Part shown: positions 25,399-35,051 of the stretch, one piece after another
How the letters are laid out: every line of letters begins with the position of its first letter
Numbering within the stretch: the stretch's first letter is position 1
NCBI GenBank assembly: GCA_963798455.1
Contig: CAWCTD010000003.1
Coordinates: 1,178,001 to 1,242,000 of the forward strand
Origin: CAWCTD01 sp963798455
GTDB lineage: Bacteria; Acidobacteriota; Terriglobia; Bryobacterales; Bryobacteraceae
Length of the DNA: 64,000 nucleotides
Direction of reading: 5' to 3'
Program-made: the position numbers and the translations under genes
The notes under the pieces: generated by a model
What the model saw: the letters and a program-made list of their open reading frames with translations, nothing else
Told to the model about the DNA's origin: nothing
Database searches by the model: none

Positions 25399-28300
25399 AT
25401 GAGCCCACTGGAGTTGCTGAATGTTTATCTTGGGCGGCTCGAGTCGCGCTTCCGCCTGGCCACATGGGCGCGGGGTGCCGCCGCGGTGGCGGCAGCCGCT
25501 TTGGCGGCCACGTTGGCCGTGGTTCTTGCGACCAACTGGTACGCTTTCTCTGAGCGGAGCCTGACGGGAGGGCGGATCGCGCTGGTGCTGTCGATCGCCT
25601 TCGCGGCGGGTTTCGGCCTGGTTCTACCGCTGCTCAAACTGAGTCGTCGCAGGGCCGCGCGCGCCACCGAGGAGAAGGTCCCGGAGTTTAATCAGCGCCT
25701 CCTGACCATCGCGGAAAGAGAGACAGAGGGAGAGCCGCAGCCGTTTCTGGAATTGCTCGCGGCGGACACACTGGACCTGGCTCGTGAGGTCGAACCGCAT
25801 CGTGTGGTGGCCAGACCGCTCCTGGTTGGCTTCTTTTCCGCCGCGGCGGTTTCGGCCGGGCTGCTGTTGTGGCTGATTTTGGGAGCTTCCGGCTTCCTGG
25901 GCTACGGGTCGCGGCTGCTGTGGGCCGGCACGCCGCGCGGCGAGACGCAAGCCTTCTATGACCTCGTGCTGGCCCCGGGCAACAAGACCGTGCGCCGGGG
26001 CGCCAGCGAGACGGTGACCGCGCGTCTGGTGGGCTTCGAGACGGCCGCCGTGCGCCTCTACGCCCGGTACCGCGATTCCGCCAAGTGGGAAGAGGCGCCG
26101 ATGATGCCCCAGCAGGGCAGCTCCCAGTACGAGTTCCTGTTCGCCGGACTCCCCGCAACCGTGGACTATTATGCCGTGGCTGGCAAGCTGCGATCCAGGA
26201 CTTACACGCTCACCGTAGTGGATGTTCCCGGTGTGAAGCGCCTTCGGGTCACCTACCACTATCCTGCCTGGACGGGCATGGGCCCGGAGGTCGAGGATCC
26301 CGGCGGAGACTTGCGCGCCGTGGAAGGCACCCAGGCCGAGATCGCGTTGGAGACGGACCGTCCTCTGGCCAATGGCCAGCTCGTCATGGACGACGGCAGC
26401 CAGGTGACGCTGGGCAGGGGGCAGGGAAACTGGGTCACCGCGCAAGTCAAGATCGAAAAGGACGGCGCTTACCACATCGCCGCCGTGGAACAGGGTGATC
26501 TGGTCCGCCTCACCGACGATTACTTCATCGAAGCCCGCAAGGACCAGGCGCCGTTGGTCCGCATCGCGCGGCCGGGGCGGGATGCCAGGGTCAGCCCCAT
26601 CGAAGAAGTCACCGTGGCGGTGGAAGGATCGGACGACTTCGGCCTGACGGATCTTACCCTGCACTACTCGGTCAACGGCGGCCCGGAAAAGACCATGTCC
26701 ATGCTGAAGCAGAACGGCGCCAAGGAGGCCAATGGCTCGACCGTCGTCTCCCTTGAGGATTACAAGCTCGTGCCCGGCGACTTGGTTTCGCTGTACGCCA
26801 CCGCCCGCGACGCCCGAACTACCTCAAAGACGGACATGTTCTTCGTCGAGACACAGCCGTTCGAGCGCGAGTACACACAGTCGCAGCAGATGGGCGGCGG
26901 CATGGGCGGGCAGGGCAACGGCGATCAACAAGCCCAGATTTCACAGCGCCAGAAGGAGATCATCAGCGCGACCTGGAACCAGCTACGCGACAACTCGCGT
27001 GACAAGAAGGCCGCGGCCGAGAACTCCCAGTTCCTCTCAGAAATGCAGACCAAGCTGCGGGACCAGGCTCAGTCGCTTGCGACGCGGATGGGCCGCCGCG
27101 AGCTGGCCGGGCAGAACCAGGAATTCCAGAGCTTCTCCGACCAGATGGCGGAGGCCGCCAAGGACATGAGCGCAGCCTCTGAAAAGCTGAAGTCCCTGAA
27201 ATGGCAGGACGCTCTCGCTCCGGAGCAACTGGCCCTGCAACATCTGCTCCGCGCGGAATCGACCTACCGCCAGATCCAGGTGGCCTTCGGCAACCGCAAC
27301 GGCGGCCGGGGCGGAGGGGGCGGTGGCGGCGGCATGGAACGCGATCTCGAAAGCCTCTTCGACCTTGAGCTGGACACCGAGAGAAATCAGTACGAAACGG
27401 GCCAGCAGGCATCCCCCGGTTCCAACCAGCGTTCGCGCGAGATCGACGAGGCGCTCCAGCGTCTCGAGCAATTGGCCCGCCGGCAACAGGAGCTCGCGGA
27501 CCGCTCGCGCCAGCCCCAGCAGTCCTTCCAGCAGCGCTGGCAGCAGGAGATGCTGCGCCGCGAGGCGGAGGAGCTCCAACAGCGCATGCAGCAACTGGCC
27601 CGTAACGGCCAGCAGGGCTCGGGCGGCGGGCAAAGCCGCTCGGCTGCCGATGCGCGGCTGGACCAGGCCCTGCAGCGGCTTCAGGAGGCGACCGACGACA
27701 TGCGCCGCGCCAGTTCGTCTCAATCCGGCAACTCACAGCAGCAGGGACAGGCCGGACAGGCCGACTCGCGCCGCGCCGCGGACCGGCTCCAGGAGGCGCA
27801 GAACCTGATGCGCGGGATGCGAAGCGACCAGGCGAGCCAGCAACTCGACGATCTTGCGCGCCGCTCGGAGAAACTGGCCGGCCAGCAGCAGGATTTCGAG
27901 AGCCAGCTCCGGAAGCTCTTCGGGAACCAGCAACCCGACATCAGCCGCCTGCGGAACCCCGGAGCCACGCGCGCTCAGATGGAGCAGGCGCAGCAACTGG
28001 CGGGGCAACGTGACCAGGCGCTCGATGAATTGAACCGCCTGGAGCAGCAGATGCAGCAAGCTGCCCGGGACCTCGCCGGGAGCCAGCGCGCCGCCTCGTC
28101 AAGCTTGCGCAACGCGCTCGGCGACTTGCAGCAGAACGAAGTCGGTACGCGGATGCGGTACAACAACGAGCTGCTCCGGCGGGGGTATGGGCCTTATGTG
28201 CTGCCGCGAGAGGCTCCCGTGACGCAGGGCTTGAATCAGTTGCGCGATCAACTTCGTCAGGCGCAGGGGTCGCTGGATCGAAACTCACCGGAGCGTGGCA

Positions 28301-29016
28301 ACCAGGAACAGGCCCTGGCGCGGCTCGAACAGATGCGAAGCCGTTTGCAAGGCTTGACTCAGCAGAATGGGCGCCAGCCAGGCGGCCAGCGAGGCCAGCA
28401 AGGCCAGCAAGGCCAGGGAGGACAGCAGGGCCAGCAAGGCCAACAGGGGGGGCAGCAGGGTCAGCAAGGTCAGCAAGGCGACGCGCAGCAGGGTGGCGGG
28501 CAAGGCCAGCGCGGCGGCGGCCGGGGCGGAGACGGGTCGCTGGACCGCTACGGGAACTACGGCGGAGGGCCGAGAAACGGCTCTCGCTACCAGGGTGAAA
28601 ACCAGGGCTTTGACCGCTCCGCGATGAACCAGGGAGACTGGCAGGCTCTGCCCCCGGCCTCGGGGATCCGTCCGCCGAACGAGGCGGAAATCGCCCGAAT
28701 TTACCAGCAGAGTTTGCGGGATTTAGCCGATCTTCGACAGGCTCTAGCGGGGGACCCCGGCACCGTGCGCGACATTCAGGACCTACTCGCGGAGATGCAG
28801 CGCATCGACCCTAGCCGCTTCCCGGGCAACCCGCTACTTTTGGAGAGATTGCGCAACGAGGTGCTTCCCGCCCTGGAGCAGATCGAATTGCAGGTTAGGC
28901 GTCAGGTCGAAGACCAGCAGGGCGGCCAGGTGCGCAACGGAGGGACAGAACCGACTCCCCCCGGTTACGCCAATGCCGTTGCGGACTACTTCCGGCGACT
29001 GAGCACAGAGAAGTAG
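25399..29016 (+). CDS. DUF4175-like large membrane protein with Gln/Gly-rich coiled-coil tail
   Basis: A 1205-residue protein, last of the operon. Two membrane helices near the N-terminus (about 24-45, 57-75) and a third near 150-172 are followed by beta-rich, Ig-like segments (about 180-480), and from about 510 onward by long Gln/Arg/Glu-rich helices. Residues about 985-1050 are almost pure Gly-Gln-Arg. A folded-looking stretch (about 1075-1200) ends the protein. The architecture resembles DUF4175 proteins found beside MoxR operons. An AAAGGAGG Shine-Dalgarno precedes the ATG by 7 bases. Probably an envelope-spanning structural partner; function unproven. Confidence 0.75.
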   Translation: MSPLELLNVYLGRLESRFRLATWARGAAAVAAAALAATLAVVLATNWYAFSERSLTGGRIALVLSIAFAAGFGLVLPLLKLSRRRAARATEEKVPEFNQRLLTIAERETEGEPQPFLELLAADTLDLAREVEPHRVVARPLLVGFFSAAAVSAGLLLWLILGASGFLGYGSRLLWAGTPRGETQAFYDLVLAPGNKTVRRGASETVTARLVGFETAAVRLYARYRDSAKWEEAPMMPQQGSSQYEFLFAGLPATVDYYAVAGKLRSRTYTLTVVDVPGVKRLRVTYHYPAWTGMGPEVEDPGGDLRAVEGTQAEIALETDRPLANGQLVMDDGSQVTLGRGQGNWVTAQVKIEKDGAYHIAAVEQGDLVRLTDDYFIEARKDQAPLVRIARPGRDARVSPIEEVTVAVEGSDDFGLTDLTLHYSVNGGPEKTMSMLKQNGAKEANGSTVVSLEDYKLVPGDLVSLYATARDARTTSKTDMFFVETQPFEREYTQSQQMGGGMGGQGNGDQQAQISQRQKEIISATWNQLRDNSRDKKAAAENSQFLSEMQTKLRDQAQSLATRMGRRELAGQNQEFQSFSDQMAEAAKDMSAASEKLKSLKWQDALAPEQLALQHLLRAESTYRQIQVAFGNRNGGRGGGGGGGGMERDLESLFDLELDTERNQYETGQQASPGSNQRSREIDEALQRLEQLARRQQELADRSRQPQQSFQQRWQQEMLRREAEELQQRMQQLARNGQQGSGGGQSRSAADARLDQALQRLQEATDDMRRASSSQSGNSQQQGQAGQADSRRAADRLQEAQNLMRGMRSDQASQQLDDLARRSEKLAGQQQDFESQLRKLFGNQQPDISRLRNPGATRAQMEQAQQLAGQRDQALDELNRLEQQMQQAARDLAGSQRAASSSLRNALGDLQQNEVGTRMRYNNELLRRGYGPYVLPREAPVTQGLNQLRDQLRQAQGSLDRNSPERGNQEQALARLEQMRSRLQGLTQQNGRQPGGQRGQQGQQGQGGQQGQQGQQGGQQGQQGQQGDAQQGGGQGQRGGGRGGDGSLDRYGNYGGGPRNGSRYQGENQGFDRSAMNQGDWQALPPASGIRPPNEAEIARIYQQSLRDLADLRQALAGDPGTVRDIQDLLAEMQRIDPSRFPGNPLLLERLRNEVLPALEQIELQVRRQVEDQQGGQVRNGGTEPTPPGYANAVADYFRRLSTEK
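28369..28520 (+). repeat. Degenerate tandem repeat coding for Gly-Gln-Gln
   Basis: Short units related to GGCCAGCAA / GGTCAGCAA follow each other in frame inside the DUF4175-like gene, giving a run of Gly-Gln-Gln. The units differ at synonymous sites, so the run is old enough to have diverged but could still change length by slippage. Confidence 0.8.
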
Positions 29017-29017
29017 A

Positions 29018-29023
29018 TACAAT
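29018..29023 (+). promoter_or_regulatory. -10 box, leaderless arrangement
   Basis: TACAAT is followed by seven bases (ACGAACC) and the ATG at 29031. It separates the glycosidase gene from the preceding operon, whose stop is at 29014-29016. Confidence 0.5.
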
Positions 29024-29030
29024 ACGAACC

Positions 29031-31079
29031 ATGAGACTCTATGGTTTACTGCTGTGCTTTGCCGCAACTGCCCTCGCCAGCGCCGCCGTGCAAGTGCAGC
29101 AGCGGGGAGGGAACTGGGTTATCGAGAGCCCCGGCCTGCGGGTCACTGTTGACGCCGCTGCCGGAGAAGTTGTTGTTCTGGACAAGGCCGCGAAGCATGA
29201 GTGGCGGCAGACCTCCTCCGCGAAGGCTCCTTTCCGCTCTGTCCATGCGCTGGAAGGCCCGGAGGCAGGTGTCTCCTTCGAAACCGAGTTCCCCTCGGAC
29301 GGCGGCGGATCGCGCGCGGTAAACGTCAAACTCACGCTGGCTGACGGAACAAACGATTTGGTGGCGGAAGTGGACATGTCCGACCGCGCCACGAAGATTG
29401 ACACTATGGGCTTCCTCGATCCGTTCGTGCTCGATTCGCCGGCGGGAGCGCTTGTGGTGGCGGACTACTCGAACGGGCACTTGTACCCTTTGGACCTGAA
29501 GCCGTTCCCCAAGATGCGCTTTCCCCTGGACAACATCGACATGCCATGGCTCGGGGTCTGCGACCTGGAGCGCGGCTTCGGCTACGCGATGATTGCTTCC
29601 ACCCCGGATGACGGCGTGTTCGAGATGCGGGCCGTCACCCGCGGCGGGCGCGGGATCGTGGCGCCCCGCATGGTGTGGAACGCCAGCAAGCAGGAATTCC
29701 GCTATCCCCGCCGGCTGATCTATCACTTCTCTCCTCGCGGTGGGTATGTGGCTCTGGCCAAGCGGTACCGGGCCTACGCCAAGGAACTTGGGATCCTCGT
29801 TCCGTTCTCGGAGAAACTGAAGAAGAACCCGAACATCGCGCGCCTGTTCGGCGCTCCCGATATCTGGGGCGACCCGAGCTTGCAGTTTGCACGCGAGGCC
29901 AAACAAGCCGGCGTGACGAAGATGATCCAGCACACCAGCCCTTCGGAGGGCGTGCGGCGGGGAGTCACGCCCGAAGAAATGAAAGAGATCAACGCCCTTG
30001 GGTATCTCAGCTCCACTTATGACGTCTACGCCGACATCCTCCCCGTGAAGCCCGGCCAAGAGATTAGTTCTCACTACGACCATGTGCCCGACAACGTCGT
30101 GCTTCGGGCCGACGGCCAGCGCATGACGGCTTGGCTGACCGCGGACAAGAAGCAGTACATGAAGCGCTGCCCGGCGACGTGGATCGATGCCGCCAAGCTG
30201 GTCATCCCCAAGGATCTCGCTATTTTTCCCTATCTGGGGCGTTTCATCGATGTGATAACCGCCGAGAGTCTTTACGAATGCTACGACGAACGGCACCCGC
30301 TCACCCGCACCCAGAAACGCGAAGCCAACGCCGAAATGCTGAACTATGTGCGGTCGCTCGGCTTGGTCACGGGTTCCGAGCACGGGCGCTGGTGGGCCGT
30401 GCCTTACGTGGACTACATCGAAGGTATGATGAGCGGCGGGTCGTACTCCTGGCCCGCCGGTTACCTCACCAGGCCTAAGTCGAAGGGGCAGGAGTTCACT
30501 AGCCCCGCCGGCAACAAGTATCCCAAGTGGGAAGAGTACGCGAAGTGGGGCATCGGCCACCAATACCGGGTCCCGCTGTGGGAGTTGGTCTTCCACGACT
30601 GCATCGTCTCCACCTGGTACTGGGGCGACTCGAACGATTTCCTGCTTGCGGCGGCGCCCGAAGTCACACCGAAGAAAGATGCCTTCAACATCCTGTACGG
30701 CACCATCCCCATGATGTGGGCCGGCAGGTCGGGGTCCTGGCCGGCCTCTCGCGGCGTTTTCCTGACCACGTACCGCAACACCTGCAAACTGCACGAAGCC
30801 ATCGCAGGCACGGAAATGCTGAGCCATGAATTCGTGACCAGAGACCGGGCGGTCCAGCGCACGCGGTTCTCCGACGGCACGGAGGTGGTCGTGAATTTTG
30901 GCGAGAAGCCGTACGCCGCCAAAGTGGGCGGTAAGAGCTACCTTTTGCCGCAGAATGGCTTCGCCGTGAAGGGGCCGAAGATCGAAGAGTCGCTTTCGCT
31001 CTCGGGAGGCCGTCCGGTTACAGTGATTCGAGCCGGGTCGTACCAGTACAACTCGACACTTGGCTCGCTGAAACAATGA
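29031..31079 (+). CDS. Secreted glycoside hydrolase-like protein (GH101/DUF5696-like)
   Basis: A 682-residue exported protein with a signal peptide (about residues 1-19). An N-terminal beta-sandwich (about 20-240, ending FRYPRRLIYHF) resembles the galactose-mutarotase-like domain that precedes the TIM barrel in many glycosidases. The barrel region has GYLSSTYDVYADILP, TAESLYECYDERHPLTR and GLVTGSEHGRWWAVPYVDYIEG, with several aromatic and acidic residues that could bind and cleave sugars. A C-terminal beta-domain follows. The overall plan is like GH101/DUF5696 proteins; the substrate is unknown. Confidence 0.6.
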   Translation: MRLYGLLLCFAATALASAAVQVQQRGGNWVIESPGLRVTVDAAAGEVVVLDKAAKHEWRQTSSAKAPFRSVHALEGPEAGVSFETEFPSDGGGSRAVNVKLTLADGTNDLVAEVDMSDRATKIDTMGFLDPFVLDSPAGALVVADYSNGHLYPLDLKPFPKMRFPLDNIDMPWLGVCDLERGFGYAMIASTPDDGVFEMRAVTRGGRGIVAPRMVWNASKQEFRYPRRLIYHFSPRGGYVALAKRYRAYAKELGILVPFSEKLKKNPNIARLFGAPDIWGDPSLQFAREAKQAGVTKMIQHTSPSEGVRRGVTPEEMKEINALGYLSSTYDVYADILPVKPGQEISSHYDHVPDNVVLRADGQRMTAWLTADKKQYMKRCPATWIDAAKLVIPKDLAIFPYLGRFIDVITAESLYECYDERHPLTRTQKREANAEMLNYVRSLGLVTGSEHGRWWAVPYVDYIEGMMSGGSYSWPAGYLTRPKSKGQEFTSPAGNKYPKWEEYAKWGIGHQYRVPLWELVFHDCIVSTWYWGDSNDFLLAAAPEVTPKKDAFNILYGTIPMMWAGRSGSWPASRGVFLTTYRNTCKLHEAIAGTEMLSHEFVTRDRAVQRTRFSDGTEVVVNFGEKPYAAKVGGKSYLLPQNGFAVKGPKIEESLSLSGGRPVTVIRAGSYQYNSTLGSLKQ

Positions 31080-31132
31080 CCTCCGGCCGTGGGTCACTTT
31101 CAGGAACCGCAAGGCCTCCATCCCAGAAGCGC

Positions 31133-31138
31133 TAGACT
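31133..31138 (+). promoter_or_regulatory. -10 box, leaderless arrangement, for toxin-antitoxin pair
   Basis: TAGACT is followed by eight bases and the ATG at 31147. No Shine-Dalgarno is present. The hexamer is identical to that before the decayed toxin at 2478. Confidence 0.5.
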
Positions 31139-31146
31139 AGTGGCAT

Positions 31147-31389
31147 ATGGCGCCTATCCCCGCCTTTGACCGCATCACTGTAGAGCCGGGCAAGTGCGGC
31201 GGTAAGCCGTGCATTCGCGGGATGCGAATCACCGTGCGCCGAGTCTTGGAGATCTTGGCCACCCACGGCGACCGGGAAGAGATACTCCGCGAATACCCGT
31301 TCCTCGAAGAGGAAGACCTGCAGCAGGCGCTCCGCTACGCCGCTGCCTCAGTCGATGAGGAGTTGGTCGACCTGAACAGAGTCGCATGA
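31147..31389 (+). CDS. DUF433 antitoxin
   Basis: An 80-residue winged-helix type protein with the DUF433 pattern: DRITVEPGKCGGKPCIRGMRITVRRVLE, an ILREYPFLEEEDLQQALRYAA helix and an end rich in Glu/Asp. DUF433 proteins are the antitoxins of DUF5615 PIN-like toxins, and such a gene follows with a 4-base ATGA overlap. It probably also represses the pair. Confidence 0.9.
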   Translation: MAPIPAFDRITVEPGKCGGKPCIRGMRITVRRVLEILATHGDREEILREYPFLEEEDLQQALRYAAASVDEELVDLNRVA

Positions 31390-31754
31390 AGCGGGTTTTG
31401 CTTGACCAAGGCCTCGCGCCGAGGGCAGCCGCTCTTCTTCGGACAAGAGGCTGGGAGGCAGTGCACGTCAGCGAAGCAGGCCTGGAGCGGGCAGACGATC
31501 CCGGAATCCTGGAGTTTGCGCGCCAGCGTGGGATGACGTGTGTCACTCTCGATCACGATTTTCACGCGCACCTGGCGCTCTCGCTCGCGGGGAGCCCTTC
31601 GGTGATATTCGTCCGCATTGAAGGATTGAGTGCTGAGCGACAGGCCGAACTGATAGAGGCCGTGTGGGAAGCTTGCGCGGAGGCCATCGCCGCCGGAGCA
31701 GCAGTCTCCACTGACGGCGTTACCGTGCGTCTCCACAGACTTCCCCTCGCGTAA
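31386..31754 (+). CDS. DUF5615 PIN-like toxin
   Basis: A 122-residue protein with the PIN-like pattern of DUF5615/Mut7-C ribonucleases: RVLLDQGLAPRAAALLR with D7, GLERADDPGILEFARQ, and TLDHDFHAHLAL. The acidic residues expected for metal binding are present. It is coupled to the DUF433 antitoxin through an ATGA overlap. Probable ribonuclease toxin; target unknown. Confidence 0.87.
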   Translation: MKRVLLDQGLAPRAAALLRTRGWEAVHVSEAGLERADDPGILEFARQRGMTCVTLDHDFHAHLALSLAGSPSVIFVRIEGLSAERQAELIEAVWEACAEAIAAGAAVSTDGVTVRLHRLPLA

Positions 31755-31803
31755 GCCACACCTGGCACGCGCGGTGACGTCCCCGGTTCGCTCACCGGCC
31801 AGT

Positions 31804-34371
31804 CTATTGCGCGGCCTGAACGGGAATCGTGACGGGCTGCGAGACACGGTACCCGACGGCTACCGTGAGCGGAACGGCGGCGGCGGGCTGCACTGCGGCG
31901 GACACCGTGAATCTGAGGATGTAGGTGTCCAGGCTGTCAGCCACCGAGATGGACTGCGGGGTGTGCGACACGCCGCCAAAGGTGATCTTTACACGCGAAG
32001 GATCGGTCACAACGCTGGGATCCGCGAGGCCGGCGACCGTCACCCATAAATCACTTCCCAGGAGGGCCGGCGATGCGGACCCGGCCGGAAGCCCTGGGGA
32101 CGTTTCGACCGTCTCGGTCACGGGCGGCGCTGGGTCGATAGCAACCACAATAGGCAGGCTCGCTTGCCCAGCGACCGTCAGGCCCAGGATGGCCGGCCCG
32201 ACGTCCAGGGACGCTGGCACCGCGAAAAGGATGCGCCCCTGCTGGACCGCCAGGACCTCCGCGCTCAGCCCGTCCAAAGTGAGTGTCACCGAGGCAGGGG
32301 TGAGACCGGAGGCCAACTGCGCGACATCCATGGCGGCTTGACCGCCGGCGTAAATGCTCGGCTGCCCGGTGGCGGGGTTCACAACCTCAGGATTCGGGAC
32401 CGGTGCGCCGGGACGCGCGGGCTGAATCTGGAGCGCGGAGGCTTCGGTGGCGACCTGGAAGCCCGTGACCACACTCAGCGGAACAGCCGTGGTCCGCGCG
32501 CTCGCGGAAGTGTGTACGTTGGCGAGCAACCGGCCGGCGCTGGCCACCCAGACTCTCCGCACCGCCACATCGCTGGACCCGAAGCCGGCCAGCGTTTGAC
32601 CGTCCGCAAAGCTGGTGTTCACTCCCGTGATTTCGATCATGGCCTCGGAGCCCGCGGGGAGTGCCGCCGGCGAAACCGATACCGACGGCGCTCCGGAGGT
32701 GTCGTAGGTGTAGCGCGGCGGCGCGGCGGCATCCAGGAAAAGCGAATCCTGCCCGTTCGAGTCCACGGCCGTCACTACAGCGCTGTGGCCGCTGGCGCCA
32801 GGCGGCGGGATTACGGTCAGCGCGCCGCTAGATTGGTTCAAATCTACAACCGCGGCCGGCAAGCCATCGAATAGAATCTGGGTGGACCTTGCCAGGTTCG
32901 AGCCTGACAGGACAGCCGTCCGGTTGCCCGCGGCGTCCACGCCAGGAGCGACCGAGGCGATCGAAGGCGGCTGGCTCCACACCAGGTGCAGGCCGGCAGG
33001 CAGCACGAAGATGTCATTGTTCAGGGAAAAAATCAAGTGCCGCGGTCCTTCCCCGCCGAACGGGTTGTAGCTGAAATCCAGTTCGAGGAAGGAGGTCGCC
33101 GGAGCGTAGGCCTTGACTCCTCCATCTGCCAACACGGTCGCTGATCCGCCCACTACGCTCGCCCGCAGTCCGGCGGAAGGCGCGTTGCCGGCGATCAAAC
33201 CCTGGCCGTAGGCTACCAGGAAGCGGCGCGGCCCGTTGACGTTCAGGAAGGCTGGCTTGACCGCATAGTTGCCGGGGAAGGTGTAGGTTGTCACACCGTA
33301 CACGTCCAGCGGCCCGCGGGCACTGACGGCGAAGTCGTAGCCCGTGACCACCTGTCCGGCCCGGACGCTGATGACCGTCGCCTGCTGAATGTCCTGAGTG
33401 CCCGGGTGGAAGGCCGTCACGAACAGTGCGCCGGGCGGCACCGGGTTGCCTGCCGGGTCCACCGGGAGCACGATGTCGGCCGGCCCCAGGTCGGACTGTC
33501 CTCCCGGCGGGAGCGGGTGTACGTAAAGATAGTACTGCCCAGGCGCTAGCCCCGTGATCCTGTAGGAGCCGTCCGGGTCGGTCAAAGCGCTGATCGCAGC
33601 GCCCGCCGGGTCCAGCGCGACTACCGACGCCAGATGCACCCCGCGGCCTTCGAGTGTCACCCTACCGGAGATGCTCCCGGTTTTCAACGCAAAATCCGAG
33701 GAGGGATACAGCAGGGAAATCCCCGCCACGTCATCGGGGGCCAGCGGCGTGGCGCGCGTGGTCGAGCGCGTGACTTCGGTGGACATGACGCCGGACGTGA
33801 ACGTGTGCTGCAGTCCGAGCGCGTGCCCAAGTTCGTGTACCACGGTCAGAAAGAAAGCGTCGCTATGGCTGGGGCGCTGGGAGAGATCCTTGCCTAGAAC
33901 CAGGATGGAGCGAGTGATAGGAACAAAAGCACCGCTATCGCTTGAGATCAGCGAGGAACGGGAAGTGGGCCCTCCCAGCGCAATCAGCCCCGGCGGTAGT
34001 TCCACTTCGCCGAAAAAGACATCGACTCCGGGGGTGTCCTGCTCCGTGTCCGGGGCGGACAAGCCACCAAACTCGAAACGCAATTCCGAGGTCTCCACTT
34101 CACTCCAGGTCCTTGCCGCAAGCCTGATCTGGCTGAGAATAGAGGCGAAGCTGTCTCCTGGAGCCAGGCTCTCCGGGCCCTGGGGGGAGACGAAATAGTG
34201 CAGAGTCCGATTGGGCAGCGCGTTCAGATCGAACTTCTCTGGCGCAGCCTGATACGGGCTCGAGCTGTTCGTGTAGTGAATGAACTGGTAGTGACCGTAT
34301 GCGATGCCGGCGCCGAGACAAAGACCCAGCGCGGAGAATACCAGTAGCCTGGTTGGAAGGCCTCCGGTCAC
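31804..34371 (-). CDS. Exported matrixin-like metalloprotease with carboxypeptidase-regulatory and IPT-like domains
   Basis: An 855-residue protein. A signal anchor (about residues 7-26) leads into a matrixin domain with the zinc site HELGHALGLQH (H179, H183, H189; catalytic E180) and the Met-turn GVMS at 194-197. From about 235 a carboxypeptidase-regulatory-like domain (GSISGRVTLEGRGVHLASVVALD, DGSYRITGLAPGQYYLYV) follows, then several IPT/TIG-like beta-domains to the end (PSIASVAPGVDAAGNRTAVLSGSNLA). It probably degrades extracellular protein. The GTG start overlaps the stop of the upstream gene (GTGA). Confidence 0.85.
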   Translation of the reverse strand: MTGGLPTRLLVFSALGLCLGAGIAYGHYQFIHYTNSSSPYQAAPEKFDLNALPNRTLHYFVSPQGPESLAPGDSFASILSQIRLAARTWSEVETSELRFEFGGLSAPDTEQDTPGVDVFFGEVELPPGLIALGGPTSRSSLISSDSGAFVPITRSILVLGKDLSQRPSHSDAFFLTVVHELGHALGLQHTFTSGVMSTEVTRSTTRATPLAPDDVAGISLLYPSSDFALKTGSISGRVTLEGRGVHLASVVALDPAGAAISALTDPDGSYRITGLAPGQYYLYVHPLPPGGQSDLGPADIVLPVDPAGNPVPPGALFVTAFHPGTQDIQQATVISVRAGQVVTGYDFAVSARGPLDVYGVTTYTFPGNYAVKPAFLNVNGPRRFLVAYGQGLIAGNAPSAGLRASVVGGSATVLADGGVKAYAPATSFLELDFSYNPFGGEGPRHLIFSLNNDIFVLPAGLHLVWSQPPSIASVAPGVDAAGNRTAVLSGSNLARSTQILFDGLPAAVVDLNQSSGALTVIPPPGASGHSAVVTAVDSNGQDSLFLDAAAPPRYTYDTSGAPSVSVSPAALPAGSEAMIEITGVNTSFADGQTLAGFGSSDVAVRRVWVASAGRLLANVHTSASARTTAVPLSVVTGFQVATEASALQIQPARPGAPVPNPEVVNPATGQPSIYAGGQAAMDVAQLASGLTPASVTLTLDGLSAEVLAVQQGRILFAVPASLDVGPAILGLTVAGQASLPIVVAIDPAPPVTETVETSPGLPAGSASPALLGSDLWVTVAGLADPSVVTDPSRVKITFGGVSHTPQSISVADSLDTYILRFTVSAAVQPAAAVPLTVAVGYRVSQPVTIPVQAAQ

Positions 34372-34916
34372 TGGCTGCTTCCTTTCCGCGGGGACAGGGC
34401 CGATACGCGCGAGCGCAGATCACGGAGCCGCAGGCGCACCGGTTGGTCGGCGATCACCCGGCCGGTCTTGGAATCGAGCATCGCCTCCGCCGAAGCCGGT
34501 CTGGAAGCGGTCAACTCACCGCCAGCGTCCTGGCCCATGGTGAATACGCCCTGGGAAAGACCGATCACGTGGGTCAAGCCGCTGGCCCCGGTCCAGAGAA
34601 ACAGGAGGTACTCGCCGCCCCCAGCCAGGGCCGGCGTGCCGGGAAACGTCTGCCGGAGTCCGCCGGCGGCGCCGCCGGGCATCACCACGTCAACCTGCGC
34701 CGCCTCGGGCCCCTTGAACCGTTCCGATACTTGAACGATGTAATGCGTGTAGATCAAAGGACCATGGAGCTTGGCGCTGGAGCTGAGCACCCGGCCGCGC
34801 ACAATCGCCGTGGAGCGGGCGATCATGTCGTCCGTGGACATGTACTCCAAAGTGGCGGCTTGTGCGGACACGAGGCCGAGCACCACACAGGCCGCGCGCA
34901 CCATTCTGAACGTCAC
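34368..34916 (-). CDS. Small exported protein encoded with the matrixin
   Basis: A 182-residue protein with a signal peptide (about residues 1-20) and a beta-rich domain (IARSTAIVRGRVLSSSAKL, IYTHYIVQVSERFKG, VVMPGGAAGG, LAGGGEYLLFLW). This pattern, with thresholds on RG-V and EYLLFL, is common next to secreted matrixins in acidobacteria, to my recollection. The GTGA overlap with the matrixin indicates one transcript and coupled translation. It may be an inhibitor, chaperone or partner; no family name can be given. Confidence 0.65.
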   Translation of the reverse strand: MTFRMVRAACVVLGLVSAQAATLEYMSTDDMIARSTAIVRGRVLSSSAKLHGPLIYTHYIVQVSERFKGPEAAQVDVVMPGGAAGGLRQTFPGTPALAGGGEYLLFLWTGASGLTHVIGLSQGVFTMGQDAGGELTASRPASAEAMLDSKTGRVIADQPVRLRLRDLRSRVSALSPRKGSSQ

Positions 34917-35051
34917 GCTGGCTTATTCGCAATCGAGGTGCCATGTCATCGCATTGAAAATAAACGACATAGCCTAAGATAGCCGAGGCTGCCTGTGTTG
35001 CCGGGACACGCAGGCGTGACACTGTGCCGCCATATGTCCACGGGCCTTGCC

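Noticed and set aside
28369..28520. CRISPR-like array suggested by the closely spaced short repeats
   Set aside because: The units are contiguous 9-base coding repeats without spacers, in frame within the DUF4175-like gene.
34917..35051. Possible riboswitch or small RNA between the matrixin operon and the USP end
   Set aside because: No conserved riboswitch core could be recognised and no strong stem with T-tract is present.
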